Positions 1-6,337 are shown, counted from the first letter of the stretch. The stretch is 6,676 nucleotides of DNA from an uncultured Eubacteriales bacterium (GCA_900549885.1 URQA01000134.1:1-6676); one strand, 5' to 3'. Numbers and translations are program-made. Notes: generated by a model from the sequence alone, not told the origin.

Positions 1-1710
1 CATCCGCCTGGCATCCAGAAATTCCCGGTAAAGTCCGGGCCGATGGGCCAGTTCCCTGTGGGTTCCGGACTGGACGATCCGTCCCTGATCGAGAACCAGA
101 ATCTGATCCGCATGTTCCACGGTTTTTAACCGATGGGCAATCATGATGATGGTTTTGTTCCGCATCAGTTCCTCCATGGCTTTCTGAAGCTTATCCTCAT
201 TTTCCGGATCTACGTTTGCCGTGGCCTCGTCGAAAATGATGATGGGCGCGTCCTTCAAGATGGCTCTGGCGATGGAAATCCGCTGTTTTTCTCCTCCGGA
301 GAGAGTGGCGCCGCCTTCCCCGATCACCGTCTGATAGCCTTCCGGAAGGGCTTCAATGAAATCATGGCAGCAGGCCTTCTTCGCTGCAGCCACCACTTCC
401 TCGTGGGAAGCCTCCGGTCGTCCGAACTTGATGTTGTTCTCAATGGTGTCGGCAAAGAGATACACATTCTGAAAGACCATGCTGATCTGGTCCATCAGAG
501 ATTCCAGAGTGTACTCCCGGATGTCCTTTCCTCCCACAGTGATGGCGCCTCTGTCCACATCCCAGAACCGGGCAATCAGATGGCAGAGAGTAGTTTTCCC
601 GCTGCCGGAGGGGCCTACGATGGCCGTAGTGGTCTGATCCGGAATGCGGATGGAGACGTCCCGAAGGATGGGCTTTTTGTCATAGGAAAAGGACACATGG
701 TCCAGGGAGATCTCATGAGAGGCGGGAGCGATATCGGCCCCGGAGCTGTCCATTTCCGGCAGAGCTTTAATCTGGTCGGCATGGTCGATGGAGCTGCCCA
801 CCAGGCGCAGGGCGGACACGCCGCTGCCCGCGGACTGGATCTGGGAGAAGATCAGGAAAGAGACGATGACCGCCATCAGCGCATTGGCGAGGGACATAGC
901 TCCCGTCAGGCACAGCCCCACCGACGCCGCCAGAATTAGAACGCTGAACAGGTGGAGGACCATCTCCTGGCCCCAGATATAGGGAGTAAACAGCTTCTCC
1001 ACCGCCAGATTGTTCGCCCGGCTGTCCTCCAGCGCCTGCCGCACCCGCTTGTCGCCCTTTCCGGTCAGGTTAAAGGACTTGATGACGCTCATGCCCTGGA
1101 GCTGCTCCAGCACTGCCTCCACCAGCCGGGCCTCGTCCCGCTGGCGCTTGGGGGCAATCTTGGCGGACTGCTTCTCCATTCCGGAGAGGAGGGCCAGATA
1201 CACCAGCATCCCCGCCAGGGCCAGCAGGCCGATCCGCCAGTCCCAGAACAGGACGCACAGCAGCATGACGGCGGAATTGATCAGGCCGCCCAGGATACCG
1301 ACCAGCACCATGGGGCCGGTACTCTCCACCTCGTCCAGAACGGTGGTGGTGATGCCGGTGAGTTCTCCCAAGCTCTGGTCGTTGAAATAGCCCATGGGGA
1401 CCCGCTTGAGCTTGTCGCCAATGGAAATGCGCTTGTTCGCCACCATGAAGTAGCCGGCGTGGGTCTGCTGGAGCTGGCTGAAGCGGTTGAGGACCGCCCG
1501 GCCCAGAATGCTGGCCAGCAGAAGCCCCAGCGCCTGCCAGGCCGGGGCGGAGTCTGTGGAGCCGCCCACCAGGGCCAGCACCACCACATAGATGGCCGCG
1601 ATCTGGAACATATGGAACACCGCGTAAAAGAAACCTAAAATCATGGACTTCCGGATATTGTCCTGCTCCTCTCCGGCAAAGTCCCAGATTTTTTTCAAAA
1701 CACCGATCAT
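1..1710 (-). CDS. ABC half-transporter, membrane domain fused to ATPase (second of pair), 3' end cut by window
   Basis: This is a type-IV (exporter-fold) ABC half-transporter, and 570 residues are visible. Hydrophobic segments lie near residues 23-50, 57-72, 134-157, 160-176, 250-272 and 275-292. The ATPase domain starts near 333: Walker A GPSGSGKTT 366-374, Q-loop Q414, signature LSGGE 470-474, Walker B IIIFDEAT with D494/E495, and H-loop H526. The catalytic glutamate is present, so this site looks competent. FWDV and DPENE are typical of the YbtP/YbtQ-IrtA/IrtB-like group (from memory). The frame is open to the left edge; compared with the 580-aa partner only a few codons should be missing. 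The ATG overlaps the partner's stop as ATGA, and GGAGG lies 10 nt upstream inside the partner, so the two are translationally coupled and probably form a heterodimer. The substrate is unknown: siderophore uptake and drug or peptide export are both possible. GC is lower in the ATPase half than in the membrane half. Confidence 0.93.
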   Translation of the reverse strand, partial: MIGVLKKIWDFAGEEQDNIRKSMILGFFYAVFHMFQIAAIYVVVLALVGGSTDSAPAWQALGLLLASILGRAVLNRFSQLQQTHAGYFMVANKRISIGDKLKRVPMGYFNDQSLGELTGITTTVLDEVESTGPMVLVGILGGLINSAVMLLCVLFWDWRIGLLALAGMLVYLALLSGMEKQSAKIAPKRQRDEARLVEAVLEQLQGMSVIKSFNLTGKGDKRVRQALEDSRANNLAVEKLFTPYIWGQEMVLHLFSVLILAASVGLCLTGAMSLANALMAVIVSFLIFSQIQSAGSGVSALRLVGSSIDHADQIKALPEMDSSGADIAPASHEISLDHVSFSYDKKPILRDVSIRIPDQTTTAIVGPSGSGKTTLCHLIARFWDVDRGAITVGGKDIREYTLESLMDQISMVFQNVYLFADTIENNIKFGRPEASHEEVVAAAKKACCHDFIEALPEGYQTVIGEGGATLSGGEKQRISIARAILKDAPIIIFDEATANVDPENEDKLQKAMEELMRNKTIIMIAHRLKTVEHADQILVLDQGRIVQSGTHRELAHRPGLYREFLDARRM

Positions 1711-3449
1711 GCCTGCTCTCCCTCCTTTGCGCCCATATGCGCCCGCCACATCTCCTGATACAGCGGGCAGTTCTTCAAAAGTTCCCCGTGGGTGCCCACA
1801 TCCTGGCTGCGGCCGCCATTGACTACCACGATCTGATCCGCGCCGGTGATGGTGCTGAGGCGGTGGGCGATGACCAGTACGGTCTTTCCCGCCACCAGCT
1901 TGCCCACGGCCTGCTGGACCACGGCCTCGTTCTCGGGGTCTATGTAGGCAGTCGCCTCGTCCAGCACCACAATGGGCGCGTCCTTGAGCATGGCCCGGGC
2001 GATGGCGATACGCTGGCGCTCGCCGCCGGACAGATGGGCGCCGCCTCCGCCCACCACCGTGTCATAGCCGTGTTCCAGACTGCGGATAAAGGCGTCACAC
2101 CCGGCGGCTTTTGCCACGGCCTCCACCTCTGCGTCGGTGGCCGCCGGGCGGCCCATGCGGATGTTCTCCCGGATGCTCTCGTCAAAGAGGTAGTTGTCCT
2201 GGGAGACAAAGGCCACCTGGTCGTAGAGTTGCTTCAGCGGGACCCGATTCAAGTCCTGCCCGCCCAGGGTGATGGCGCCGGAGGTCACATCCCAAAAGCC
2301 GGCGATCAGCTTGGCGATGGTGGACTTGCCCGATCCGGAGGGCCCCACAAAGGCGGTCATGGTCCCGGCGGGGATGGTGAGAGATACATCGTGGAGCACT
2401 TCCTTGTCCGCGTGGTAGCCGAAGGACACATGGGAGAGCTGGATGCCCCGCCCCTGGAACTCCGCTGGCGTTTCCCCGTGGTCCTGCTCCGCTCCGTTCA
2501 AAATGGCGTCCACCGAGCCCACAATGGTGCCCACCTTGGCGAGACTGTCCACAAAGTCCATGGCGGCCAGCAGGGGCCCGGCAATGCCCAGGGGCAGGAC
2601 GATGGTGGTGATAAAGGTCTCGATGGGCAAACTCCCTCCGGTATAGAGGAGCCAGCCCACCGGCAGAATGGTGATCATGGTGGTGGGCGAGATGGCACGG
2701 GCCAAAGAGACCGGCATCTGGCAGCTCTTCATCCAGTGGTAGAAGTAGGAGGCGTTGGCCTTTACGCTGTCGGAGAAGCGGGCATAGGACTGCTTGCCCT
2801 GGTTAAACGCCTTGATGACCTCAATGCCGCCGATGTACTCCACAATGGCGCTGTTCATGGCTTGGGTGGTTTTGACCGAGCCCTCGTACTGCTTGCCGTA
2901 GCCGGCCATGACCGCCATCATGAAAGCCATGCCCACCGGGATGGACACCAGACTCAAAAGGGCCATCCGCCAGTCCAGCACGAACAGATAGATCAAGATG
3001 CACACCGGTCCCAGCACATTGGCGGTCATCTCCGGCAGAAGATGGGCCAGAGGCCGCTCCATGCTCTCCACCTGATCTACGATGACCTGCTTCATCTGGC
3101 CGCTGGAGGTGTCCAGAATCGTACCCAGAGGCATCTTTGGCAGTTTCTCCAGCACTTTCTCCCGGATAGATTTCAGGATAGCAAAGGTGGCCTTGTGGGA
3201 TTGGGATAGAGCCAGGGAATACAGGGTGGCCCGGAGCAAAAAGCCCACGAGCGCCACTGCGCACCAGGTCAGGTAGAACGAGGATTCCTGGTTTCCAGAC
3301 AATAGGCCGAGAATGATCTGAGCCACGGCAAAGTAGGGGAGCATCCCAAACAGTACCCCCACCACAGCGGACAGGACCGCCCGCTTCAGGCCGCCCTGTT
3401 GTCCCTCTCCCAGCTCCCACAGACGGAGCATGGGACTTTGTTGTTTCAT
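1707..3449 (-). CDS. ABC half-transporter, membrane domain fused to ATPase (first of pair)
   Basis: This is a complete 580-aa exporter-fold ABC half-transporter in the cytoplasmic membrane. Hydrophobic segments lie near residues 23-50, 57-81, 141-160, 162-183, 248-270 and 277-300. The ATPase domain holds Walker A GPSGSGKST 369-377, Q-loop Q417, signature LSGGE 473-477, Walker B PIVVLDEAT with D497/E498, and H-loop H529. The D-loop region reads AYIDPENE rather than the usual SALD. AGFWDVTSG replaces the common RFYDP motif. Both features suggest the siderophore-transporter-like group (YbtP/IrtA), by family memory only. The ATG at 3449 has GGAGG 8 nt upstream. The gene follows tetR by 79 bp, with a palindromic operator candidate in the gap, and overlaps the next ABC gene by 4 nt. 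It probably pairs with that protein, and both ATP sites look intact, unlike many heterodimeric exporters with one degenerate site. The substrate is not determinable. Confidence 0.96.
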   Translation of the reverse strand: MKQQSPMLRLWELGEGQQGGLKRAVLSAVVGVLFGMLPYFAVAQIILGLLSGNQESSFYLTWCAVALVGFLLRATLYSLALSQSHKATFAILKSIREKVLEKLPKMPLGTILDTSSGQMKQVIVDQVESMERPLAHLLPEMTANVLGPVCILIYLFVLDWRMALLSLVSIPVGMAFMMAVMAGYGKQYEGSVKTTQAMNSAIVEYIGGIEVIKAFNQGKQSYARFSDSVKANASYFYHWMKSCQMPVSLARAISPTTMITILPVGWLLYTGGSLPIETFITTIVLPLGIAGPLLAAMDFVDSLAKVGTIVGSVDAILNGAEQDHGETPAEFQGRGIQLSHVSFGYHADKEVLHDVSLTIPAGTMTAFVGPSGSGKSTIAKLIAGFWDVTSGAITLGGQDLNRVPLKQLYDQVAFVSQDNYLFDESIRENIRMGRPAATDAEVEAVAKAAGCDAFIRSLEHGYDTVVGGGGAHLSGGERQRIAIARAMLKDAPIVVLDEATAYIDPENEAVVQQAVGKLVAGKTVLVIAHRLSTITGADQIVVVNGGRSQDVGTHGELLKNCPLYQEMWRAHMGAKEGEQA

Positions 3450-3457
3450 GATAAATT

Positions 3458-3462
3458 CCTCC
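3458..3462 (-). promoter_or_regulatory. Ribosome binding site of the first ABC gene
   Basis: On the minus strand AAGGAGG is followed by 8 nt and the ATG at 3449. This is a near-ideal site, fixes the start of the ABC gene and implies strong translation. Confidence 0.85.
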
Positions 3463-3467
3463 TTTTT

Positions 3468-3485
3468 AGTTAGTGATCGCTAACT
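3468..3485. promoter_or_regulatory. Palindromic operator candidate upstream of the ABC genes
   Basis: An 18-bp inverted repeat, AGTTAGTGATCGCTAACT, has 8 of 9 base pairs complementary. Its size and form suit a TetR-family dimer, and it lies 18 nt before the ABC start codon. A weak possible promoter on the minus strand surrounds it: TTGCGC at 3489-3494, a 16-bp spacer, and TAACTA at 3467-3472. A bound repressor would therefore block the spacer. The sequence differs from the palindrome before tetR. The inverted repeat is seen directly; binding is inferred. Confidence 0.6.
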
Positions 3486-3501
3486 TTTGCGCAAATGGGA
3501 G

Positions 3502-3523
3502 GGCTGCACCCAAAGGCACAGCC
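3502..3523 (-). other. Intercistronic RNA hairpin between tetR and the ABC genes
   Basis: On the minus-strand transcript GGCUGUGCC and GGUGCAGCC can form a 9-bp stem, including two G-U pairs, with a UUUG loop. It begins 5 nt after the tetR stop codon. No U-run follows, so it is not a classic terminator. It could stabilise mRNA ends or weaken read-through from tetR into the ABC genes, or it may be chance. Confidence 0.35.
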
Positions 3524-3528
3524 TCTTG

Positions 3529-4152
3529 TCAGGGCTGAGGGTCAAACACGGTGGAGAATCCCGCCATGTGGTAGCGGTTGAGCATCTTGACATAGCGGTG
3601 GGCGGCGGCACGGTCCATGTTGTGCCGCACCACCTCAAACATGCCGTTGAAGTAGGCGGTGACGATGATATGGATGAACTCCTCCGTCACCAGACCGGAC
3701 TTGACGCTCTCACAGCCGATGACCTCCATGTACTTGTAGGTGTACTCGACCTCGATGTCCACCAGCTCGTCCAGGAAGCAGGAAAACCGGGTGCCGTGGG
3801 CCCCGTCCAGCAACAGGCGGAACACATCAAAGTGGTCGTAGATGTAGTCCAGCATCTCCTCCTGGTGGCGGGCGGTGTACTGTCCCATATCCGCACGCTG
3901 TTCCTCCTCACTGAGCTGGTGAAAATCCTCCTGCACCCTGCGGAACATAGCCTTGAACTGATCCACCACCGGCTCCGCAATGGCCCGGAACAGCCCCTCC
4001 TTATCCCCGAAGCGGGTATAGATAGAGCCGGTGCTGGTTTCCGCCGCCTGAGCTATGGTGCGCAGAGAAGCGTCCAGAAACCCCTTGGACAAAAACTCCT
4101 CCTTGGCACACTCCAGCACCTTGTCATAGACACCCGCCTTTTGTTTTGCCAC
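3529..4152 (-). CDS. TetR/AcrR-family transcriptional regulator
   Basis: A cytoplasmic DNA-binding regulator, 207 aa from the GTG start chosen here. The N-terminal TetR HTH is clear: an amphipathic first helix (YDKVLECAKEEFLSKGF), then the recognition region ASLRTIAQAAETSTGSIYTRF and DKEGLFRAI, within residues 8-58. The helical remainder is the variable ligand and dimer domain, and total length is normal for the family. GGAGG (4160-4164) is only 1 nt from the ATG at 4158 but 7 nt from the GTG at 4152, so GTG fits better; the ATG would add two residues. The gene is co-oriented with and upstream of the two ABC genes. A consensus-like promoter with a long palindrome at its start point indicates autorepression, with release by a ligand that is plausibly the transporter's substrate. 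This is the usual logic for such pairs, but the ligand is unknown. Confidence 0.93.
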   Translation of the reverse strand: MAKQKAGVYDKVLECAKEEFLSKGFLDASLRTIAQAAETSTGSIYTRFGDKEGLFRAIAEPVVDQFKAMFRRVQEDFHQLSEEEQRADMGQYTARHQEEMLDYIYDHFDVFRLLLDGAHGTRFSCFLDELVDIEVEYTYKYMEVIGCESVKSGLVTEEFIHIIVTAYFNGMFEVVRHNMDRAAAHRYVKMLNRYHMAGFSTVFDPQP

Positions 4153-4159
4153 TGTCATT

Positions 4160-4164
4160 CCTCC
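4160..4164 (-). promoter_or_regulatory. Ribosome binding site that decides the tetR start
   Basis: GGAGG on the minus strand is adjacent to the ATG at 4158 (1-nt gap, too close) and 7 nt from the in-frame GTG at 4152 (good spacing). This favours GTG. Confidence 0.65.
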
Positions 4165-4167
4165 TTT

Positions 4168-4199
4168 TTCAAAACACCGTTTTATAACGATGTTTTGAA
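4168..4199. promoter_or_regulatory. Long palindromic operator candidate of tetR
   Basis: A 32-bp inverted repeat has 14 of 16 base pairs complementary. The outer arms are TTCAAAACA (4168-4176) and TGTTTTGAA (4191-4199), and the inner arms are CGTT and AACG around a central TTAT-type core. It overlaps the last two bases of the tetR -10 box and covers the expected transcription start, the classic place for a TetR autorepressor. Because transcription should start inside it, it is more likely a DNA operator than an RNA hairpin. Protein binding is inferred. Confidence 0.7.
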
Positions 4200-4226
4200 T
4201 ATAGCACTATGGTTTGTATTTGTCAA
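4198..4226 (-). promoter_or_regulatory. Sigma-70-type promoter of tetR and probably the ABC operon
   Basis: On the minus strand a perfect -35 box TTGACA (4226-4221), a 17-bp spacer and a -10 box TATATT (4203-4198) precede tetR. The start point should lie near 4191. It is the best promoter in the window and lies about 25 bp beyond the terminator of the upstream gene pair, so it begins a new transcription unit. Confidence 0.8.
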
Positions 4227-4251
4227 GAGGAGAGCTCAGAATAAGAGAGCG

Positions 4252-4285
4252 AAAGACCCCGCAGACCGAATCTGCGGGGTCTTTT
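4252..4285 (-). terminator. Rho-independent terminator after the unknown gene pair
   Basis: A perfect 14-bp stem (AAAGACCCCGCAGA pairing with 4271-4284) encloses a 5-nt loop and lies about 5 nt after the stop codon of the last unknown gene. On the minus strand the stem is followed by TCTTTCGCTCTC; on the plus strand the tail is CTTTTC, so it may work both ways. It separates the unknown pair from the tetR-ABC unit. Confidence 0.85.
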
Positions 4286-4289
4286 CATG

Positions 4290-4907
4290 TCATTCTATTT
4301 CTGTGGCCTCTTGAATAGTTGGATAGATCACCTGCCACGCCGGGAGAAAGTTCAGTTGGGCCAGTGCGTTGCGGAAGGCCCTTGATAATGGGTCTACAAA
4401 TTCCCTTTGGCTGTGAAGCAGCTCCACGATATAAAGCTCCCATGTGTAGTGGGGGCCCCGCTGCTTTTTCCGTAACAGATAATATGCCCTCTCTGCTCGG
4501 AACATCAGAAACTCTACGATTGAGGTGTAGTTCTCGAAGGAATAGAGCTTTGCCATATGGAGCATCCCGGCGCTGTCATAACGCGTTACGGGAAAGTCCA
4601 CTTCCGCTTCCTCCAATGTAAAGTCAAATGCGGAGGCAGGGAACGCAATCACGGTGTTGAGCAGCACCCTTTGTGCCGCCAGGACCAATGACTTTTCTCG
4701 CCGCAAAAAGGCGATATATTCCTCCCATGTGAGGTCGGCCCAAAACCCGTCCACATCGCTTTCTTTTTTCCAGGTGAACAGCGCGTCCTCCACCCGGTAG
4801 GTTAAATAGGTCAGGTACCCATATGTTGTTTCTTCATCATACAGCTTTGCATACATGCCGGTGCGAAGGATTTGCTCTACCAGTTCTTTATTTTGATCCC
4901 AGTTCAT
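4290..4907 (-). CDS. Hypothetical protein, unknown family (second gene of coupled pair)
   Basis: I do not recognise this protein. From the start used here it is 205 aa, probably soluble and mostly helical, rich in aromatic residues (for example YGYLTYLTYRVEDALFTW at 29-46 and FWADLTWEEYIAFLRRE at 55-71), and acidic in the N-terminal half. There is no signal peptide, membrane segment, metal motif or known catalytic motif. The ATG at 4907 has AGGTGG 4 nt upstream. A longer form from an ATG at 4940 adds 11 residues and overlaps the previous gene's stop as TAATG, but has no visible ribosome site. Either start implies translation coupled to the upstream gene. It ends just before a strong terminator, so it closes a two-gene operon. 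Sampled GC is below that of the ABC genes. Function is unassigned; an interacting pair with its neighbour is the simplest inference. Confidence 0.85.
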   Translation of the reverse strand: MNWDQNKELVEQILRTGMYAKLYDEETTYGYLTYLTYRVEDALFTWKKESDVDGFWADLTWEEYIAFLRREKSLVLAAQRVLLNTVIAFPASAFDFTLEEAEVDFPVTRYDSAGMLHMAKLYSFENYTSIVEFLMFRAERAYYLLRKKQRGPHYTWELYIVELLHSQREFVDPLSRAFRNALAQLNFLPAWQVIYPTIQEATEIE

Positions 4908-4911
4908 TGTT

Positions 4912-4917
4912 CCACCT
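4912..4917 (-). promoter_or_regulatory. Ribosome binding site favouring the internal start at 4907
   Basis: AGGTGG on the minus strand lies 4 nt before the ATG at 4907. The alternative ATG at 4940 has no purine-rich site and would depend on re-initiation at the overlapping stop codon. Confidence 0.45.
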
Positions 4918-4939
4918 GATCCGTCCATTTGTAGCCCCA

Positions 4940-5824
4940 TTAGAAATTCAGGAAATCAAGCCCGGCGGCTTTTGACATTGCAATTACCTTGTTCGGGTTG
5001 TTCTGCAATTCCACCTCCGTCCCAAGCGCGTTCATCAGCAGGCCGAAGGTATCGTGCATCCCCATCTGATTCTGTATATTGTATGTGGCGGCGTACTCCG
5101 GGAAATGGGCCCAGATATAGTTCATCAATGCGGGGTAGTCGATTAGGCCGCCAGCCCTTAACTCCTCGTACTGCCCCCATAGTTCAAACAAGGCGAGGCT
5201 GCTGGCCCGCTTGGAAAAGAACAGATACCCCAAGGTGTTGTCAATTCCTTCCCGCACATCCTCTTCGGTCTGCTCCGATTGCTTTAATACGGTTTCTGAG
5301 AAGTCGCAGTTCCAAATAGGATAGCAGACAGCGAGGACTTCCTCTCCTGTGCCTGTTTCGATCCAGAAGATCCCGTTCATCAGCGGCTTGTAGCGTGCAG
5401 TGCGGCCCCGCGGTGTGGCAAGGGGCGCTGGGTAAGGTCCAAAGTATTCCGGATGATACTCCATATTGTAAAAAGCAATATCACGAAGCGAGGTCTGTCC
5501 GTCTGCATATATTCCGTGCCGGACCTGGTACCGGTAGATCTCATACTCAATGATTTTATATCCCCGCCGCTCTTCCGCAAACGAATAGAGCAGCACACGG
5601 GAGTCCTCTTCAGGCATCCTCCCATATGCCATAGCCTCTTTTGATATGGCTGGCGAGGATTTTTCCACCACATAGTATTCATCTGCCAAAAACTTGCCGT
5701 CCTGTTTTCTGGCTGCGATATAGTAGACGCCAGGACACTCCTGGCTTGCCCTTACGATTTCACCAACTGTGTCGTCCAAACAGAACGGTAGCCTCTCCGG
5801 GGGCGATTCTTTTTCTCTATCCAT
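4940..5824 (-). CDS. Hypothetical protein, unknown family (first gene of coupled pair)
   Basis: I do not recognise this protein. From the ATG at 5824 it is 294 aa and looks soluble, with a charged N-terminus (MDREKESPPER) and no signal peptide or membrane helix. Segments that look like a conserved core are YNMEYHPEYFGPYP (119-132), GIFWIETGTGEEVLAVCYP (151-169) with WNCDFS after it, and a more helical C-terminal part with FELWGQYEEL and YIWAHFPEY (213-244). Two cysteines flank the WIET-WNC block (C167, C173), but there is no full metal-binding set. The frame is also open from an ATG at 5851 and a TTG at 5860, both without a good ribosome site; AGAGAG 6 nt before 5824 is weak but best. Its TAA overlaps the possible ATG of the next gene. 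It is transcribed divergently from an XRE regulator that may control it. Function is unassigned. Confidence 0.85.
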   Translation of the reverse strand: MDREKESPPERLPFCLDDTVGEIVRASQECPGVYYIAARKQDGKFLADEYYVVEKSSPAISKEAMAYGRMPEEDSRVLLYSFAEERRGYKIIEYEIYRYQVRHGIYADGQTSLRDIAFYNMEYHPEYFGPYPAPLATPRGRTARYKPLMNGIFWIETGTGEEVLAVCYPIWNCDFSETVLKQSEQTEEDVREGIDNTLGYLFFSKRASSLALFELWGQYEELRAGGLIDYPALMNYIWAHFPEYAATYNIQNQMGMHDTFGLLMNALGTEVELQNNPNKVIAMSKAAGLDFLNF

Positions 5825-5966
5825 GCGTTTCTCTCTTTTCCCGTGTGGCATTTTACCCAATTACAACACCAATAAAGTGCTACTGCATAAAAAAGCACAC
5901 CATCCGTACCCTAATGTCACACCACAAAAGTGTACCATGGGGAAAATGGTGGTGGAGGAATCGTAT
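5825..5966. promoter_or_regulatory. Divergent control region between the unknown pair and the XRE gene
   Basis: This 142-bp AT-rich gap should hold both promoters. On the minus strand TGTAAT (5865-5860) is a fair -10 box for the unknown pair, without a good -35. Short inverted repeats, GTGCT/AGCAC (5877-5881, 5894-5898) and ACAC/GTGT around 5919-5933, are candidate sites for the XRE protein. Each is short enough to occur by chance. Confidence 0.4.
5954..5958 (+). promoter_or_regulatory. Ribosome binding site of the XRE gene
   Basis: GGAGG is followed by 8 nt and the ATG at 5967. This sets the start well inside a longer open frame that extends back to 5769. Confidence 0.8.
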
Positions 5967-6287
5967 ATGGAGATGGACTTTATCAGAAACCGTATTACAG
6001 AATTACGGGTAAAAAAGGGAGTTTCCGAGTACCAGTTAAGTTATGATTTAGGGCATAGCAAGAACTATATTCATAACATTGTCACCGGGTATTCCCAGCC
6101 ATCTGTGAAAGAATTGCTCTATTTGATTGACACGCTCGGTATCACGCCCCGTTTGTTTTTCGATGAGGAAGCGGAATATCGAAATCCAATTTTGGTGCAG
6201 GAGATCATAGATGGCATCAAGTCGATGAACGATCAGGATTTAGAAGCTGTTTTGTTGATGGTCAGGCGCTTGAATGAGAAGAATTAA
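5967..6287 (+). CDS. XRE-family helix-turn-helix transcriptional regulator
   Basis: A 106-aa DNA-binding protein with a Cro/C1-type HTH over residues 5-65: helix 1 FIRNRITELRVKKG, then VSEYQLSYDLG, the recognition helix HSKNYIHNIVTG, and PSVKELLYLIDTLGITPRLFFDEE. The tail (70-106) is an acidic helical stretch ending MNDQDLEAVLLMVRRLNEKN, probably for dimerisation. The SD-supported start gives a normal single-domain length; extending to 5769 would add 66 implausible residues that overlap the opposite gene. Proteins with this layout are common in integrative elements and genome islands of gut Firmicutes (family memory). Its divergent position makes it a candidate regulator of the unknown pair and of itself. 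GC sampled in the gene is about 40%, well below the ABC region, which fits transfer. Confidence 0.92.
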   Translation: MEMDFIRNRITELRVKKGVSEYQLSYDLGHSKNYIHNIVTGYSQPSVKELLYLIDTLGITPRLFFDEEAEYRNPILVQEIIDGIKSMNDQDLEAVLLMVRRLNEKN

Positions 6288-6315
6288 CAGGCATGAAATT
6301 GTGTAATTAAGATAT

Positions 6316-6337
6316 TATACCCGAGATAACGGGAATA
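6316..6337. promoter_or_regulatory. Inverted repeat upstream of the small HTH gene
   Basis: TATACCCG (6316-6323) and CGGGAATA (6330-6337) form a 22-bp inverted repeat with a 6-bp spacer and one mismatched pair. It overlaps a possible -10 box TATTAT (6313-6318) whose -35 is not clear. It could be an operator for one of the two HTH proteins, or a weak hairpin. Confidence 0.4.

Noticed and set aside
133..939. 268-codon plus-strand open frame opposite the second ABC gene
   Set aside because: It lies over the ATPase domain, whose motifs are perfect on the minus strand. The plus-strand translation shows no family features.
952..1638. 228-codon plus-strand open frame
   Set aside because: It is antisense to the membrane domain of the second ABC gene, and its composition is typical of an antisense frame.
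1737..3209. 490-codon open frame on the plus strand opposite the first ABC gene
   Set aside because: It is a shadow of a GC-rich coding strand. Its translation is rich in His, Gly and Gln with no domain, while the opposite strand encodes a complete ABC transporter.
4252..4285. Perfect 14-bp hairpin as a recombination or repeat site
   Set aside because: Its place just after a stop codon and its T-rich tails are explained by transcription termination.
3487..4314. 275-codon plus-strand open frame across tetR
   Set aside because: It runs antisense through tetR, its promoter and the terminator, and has no ribosome site.
5769..5966. N-terminal extension of the XRE gene
   Set aside because: The added 66 residues overlap the opposite gene and its control region. 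A clear GGAGG with 8-nt spacing places the start at 5967.
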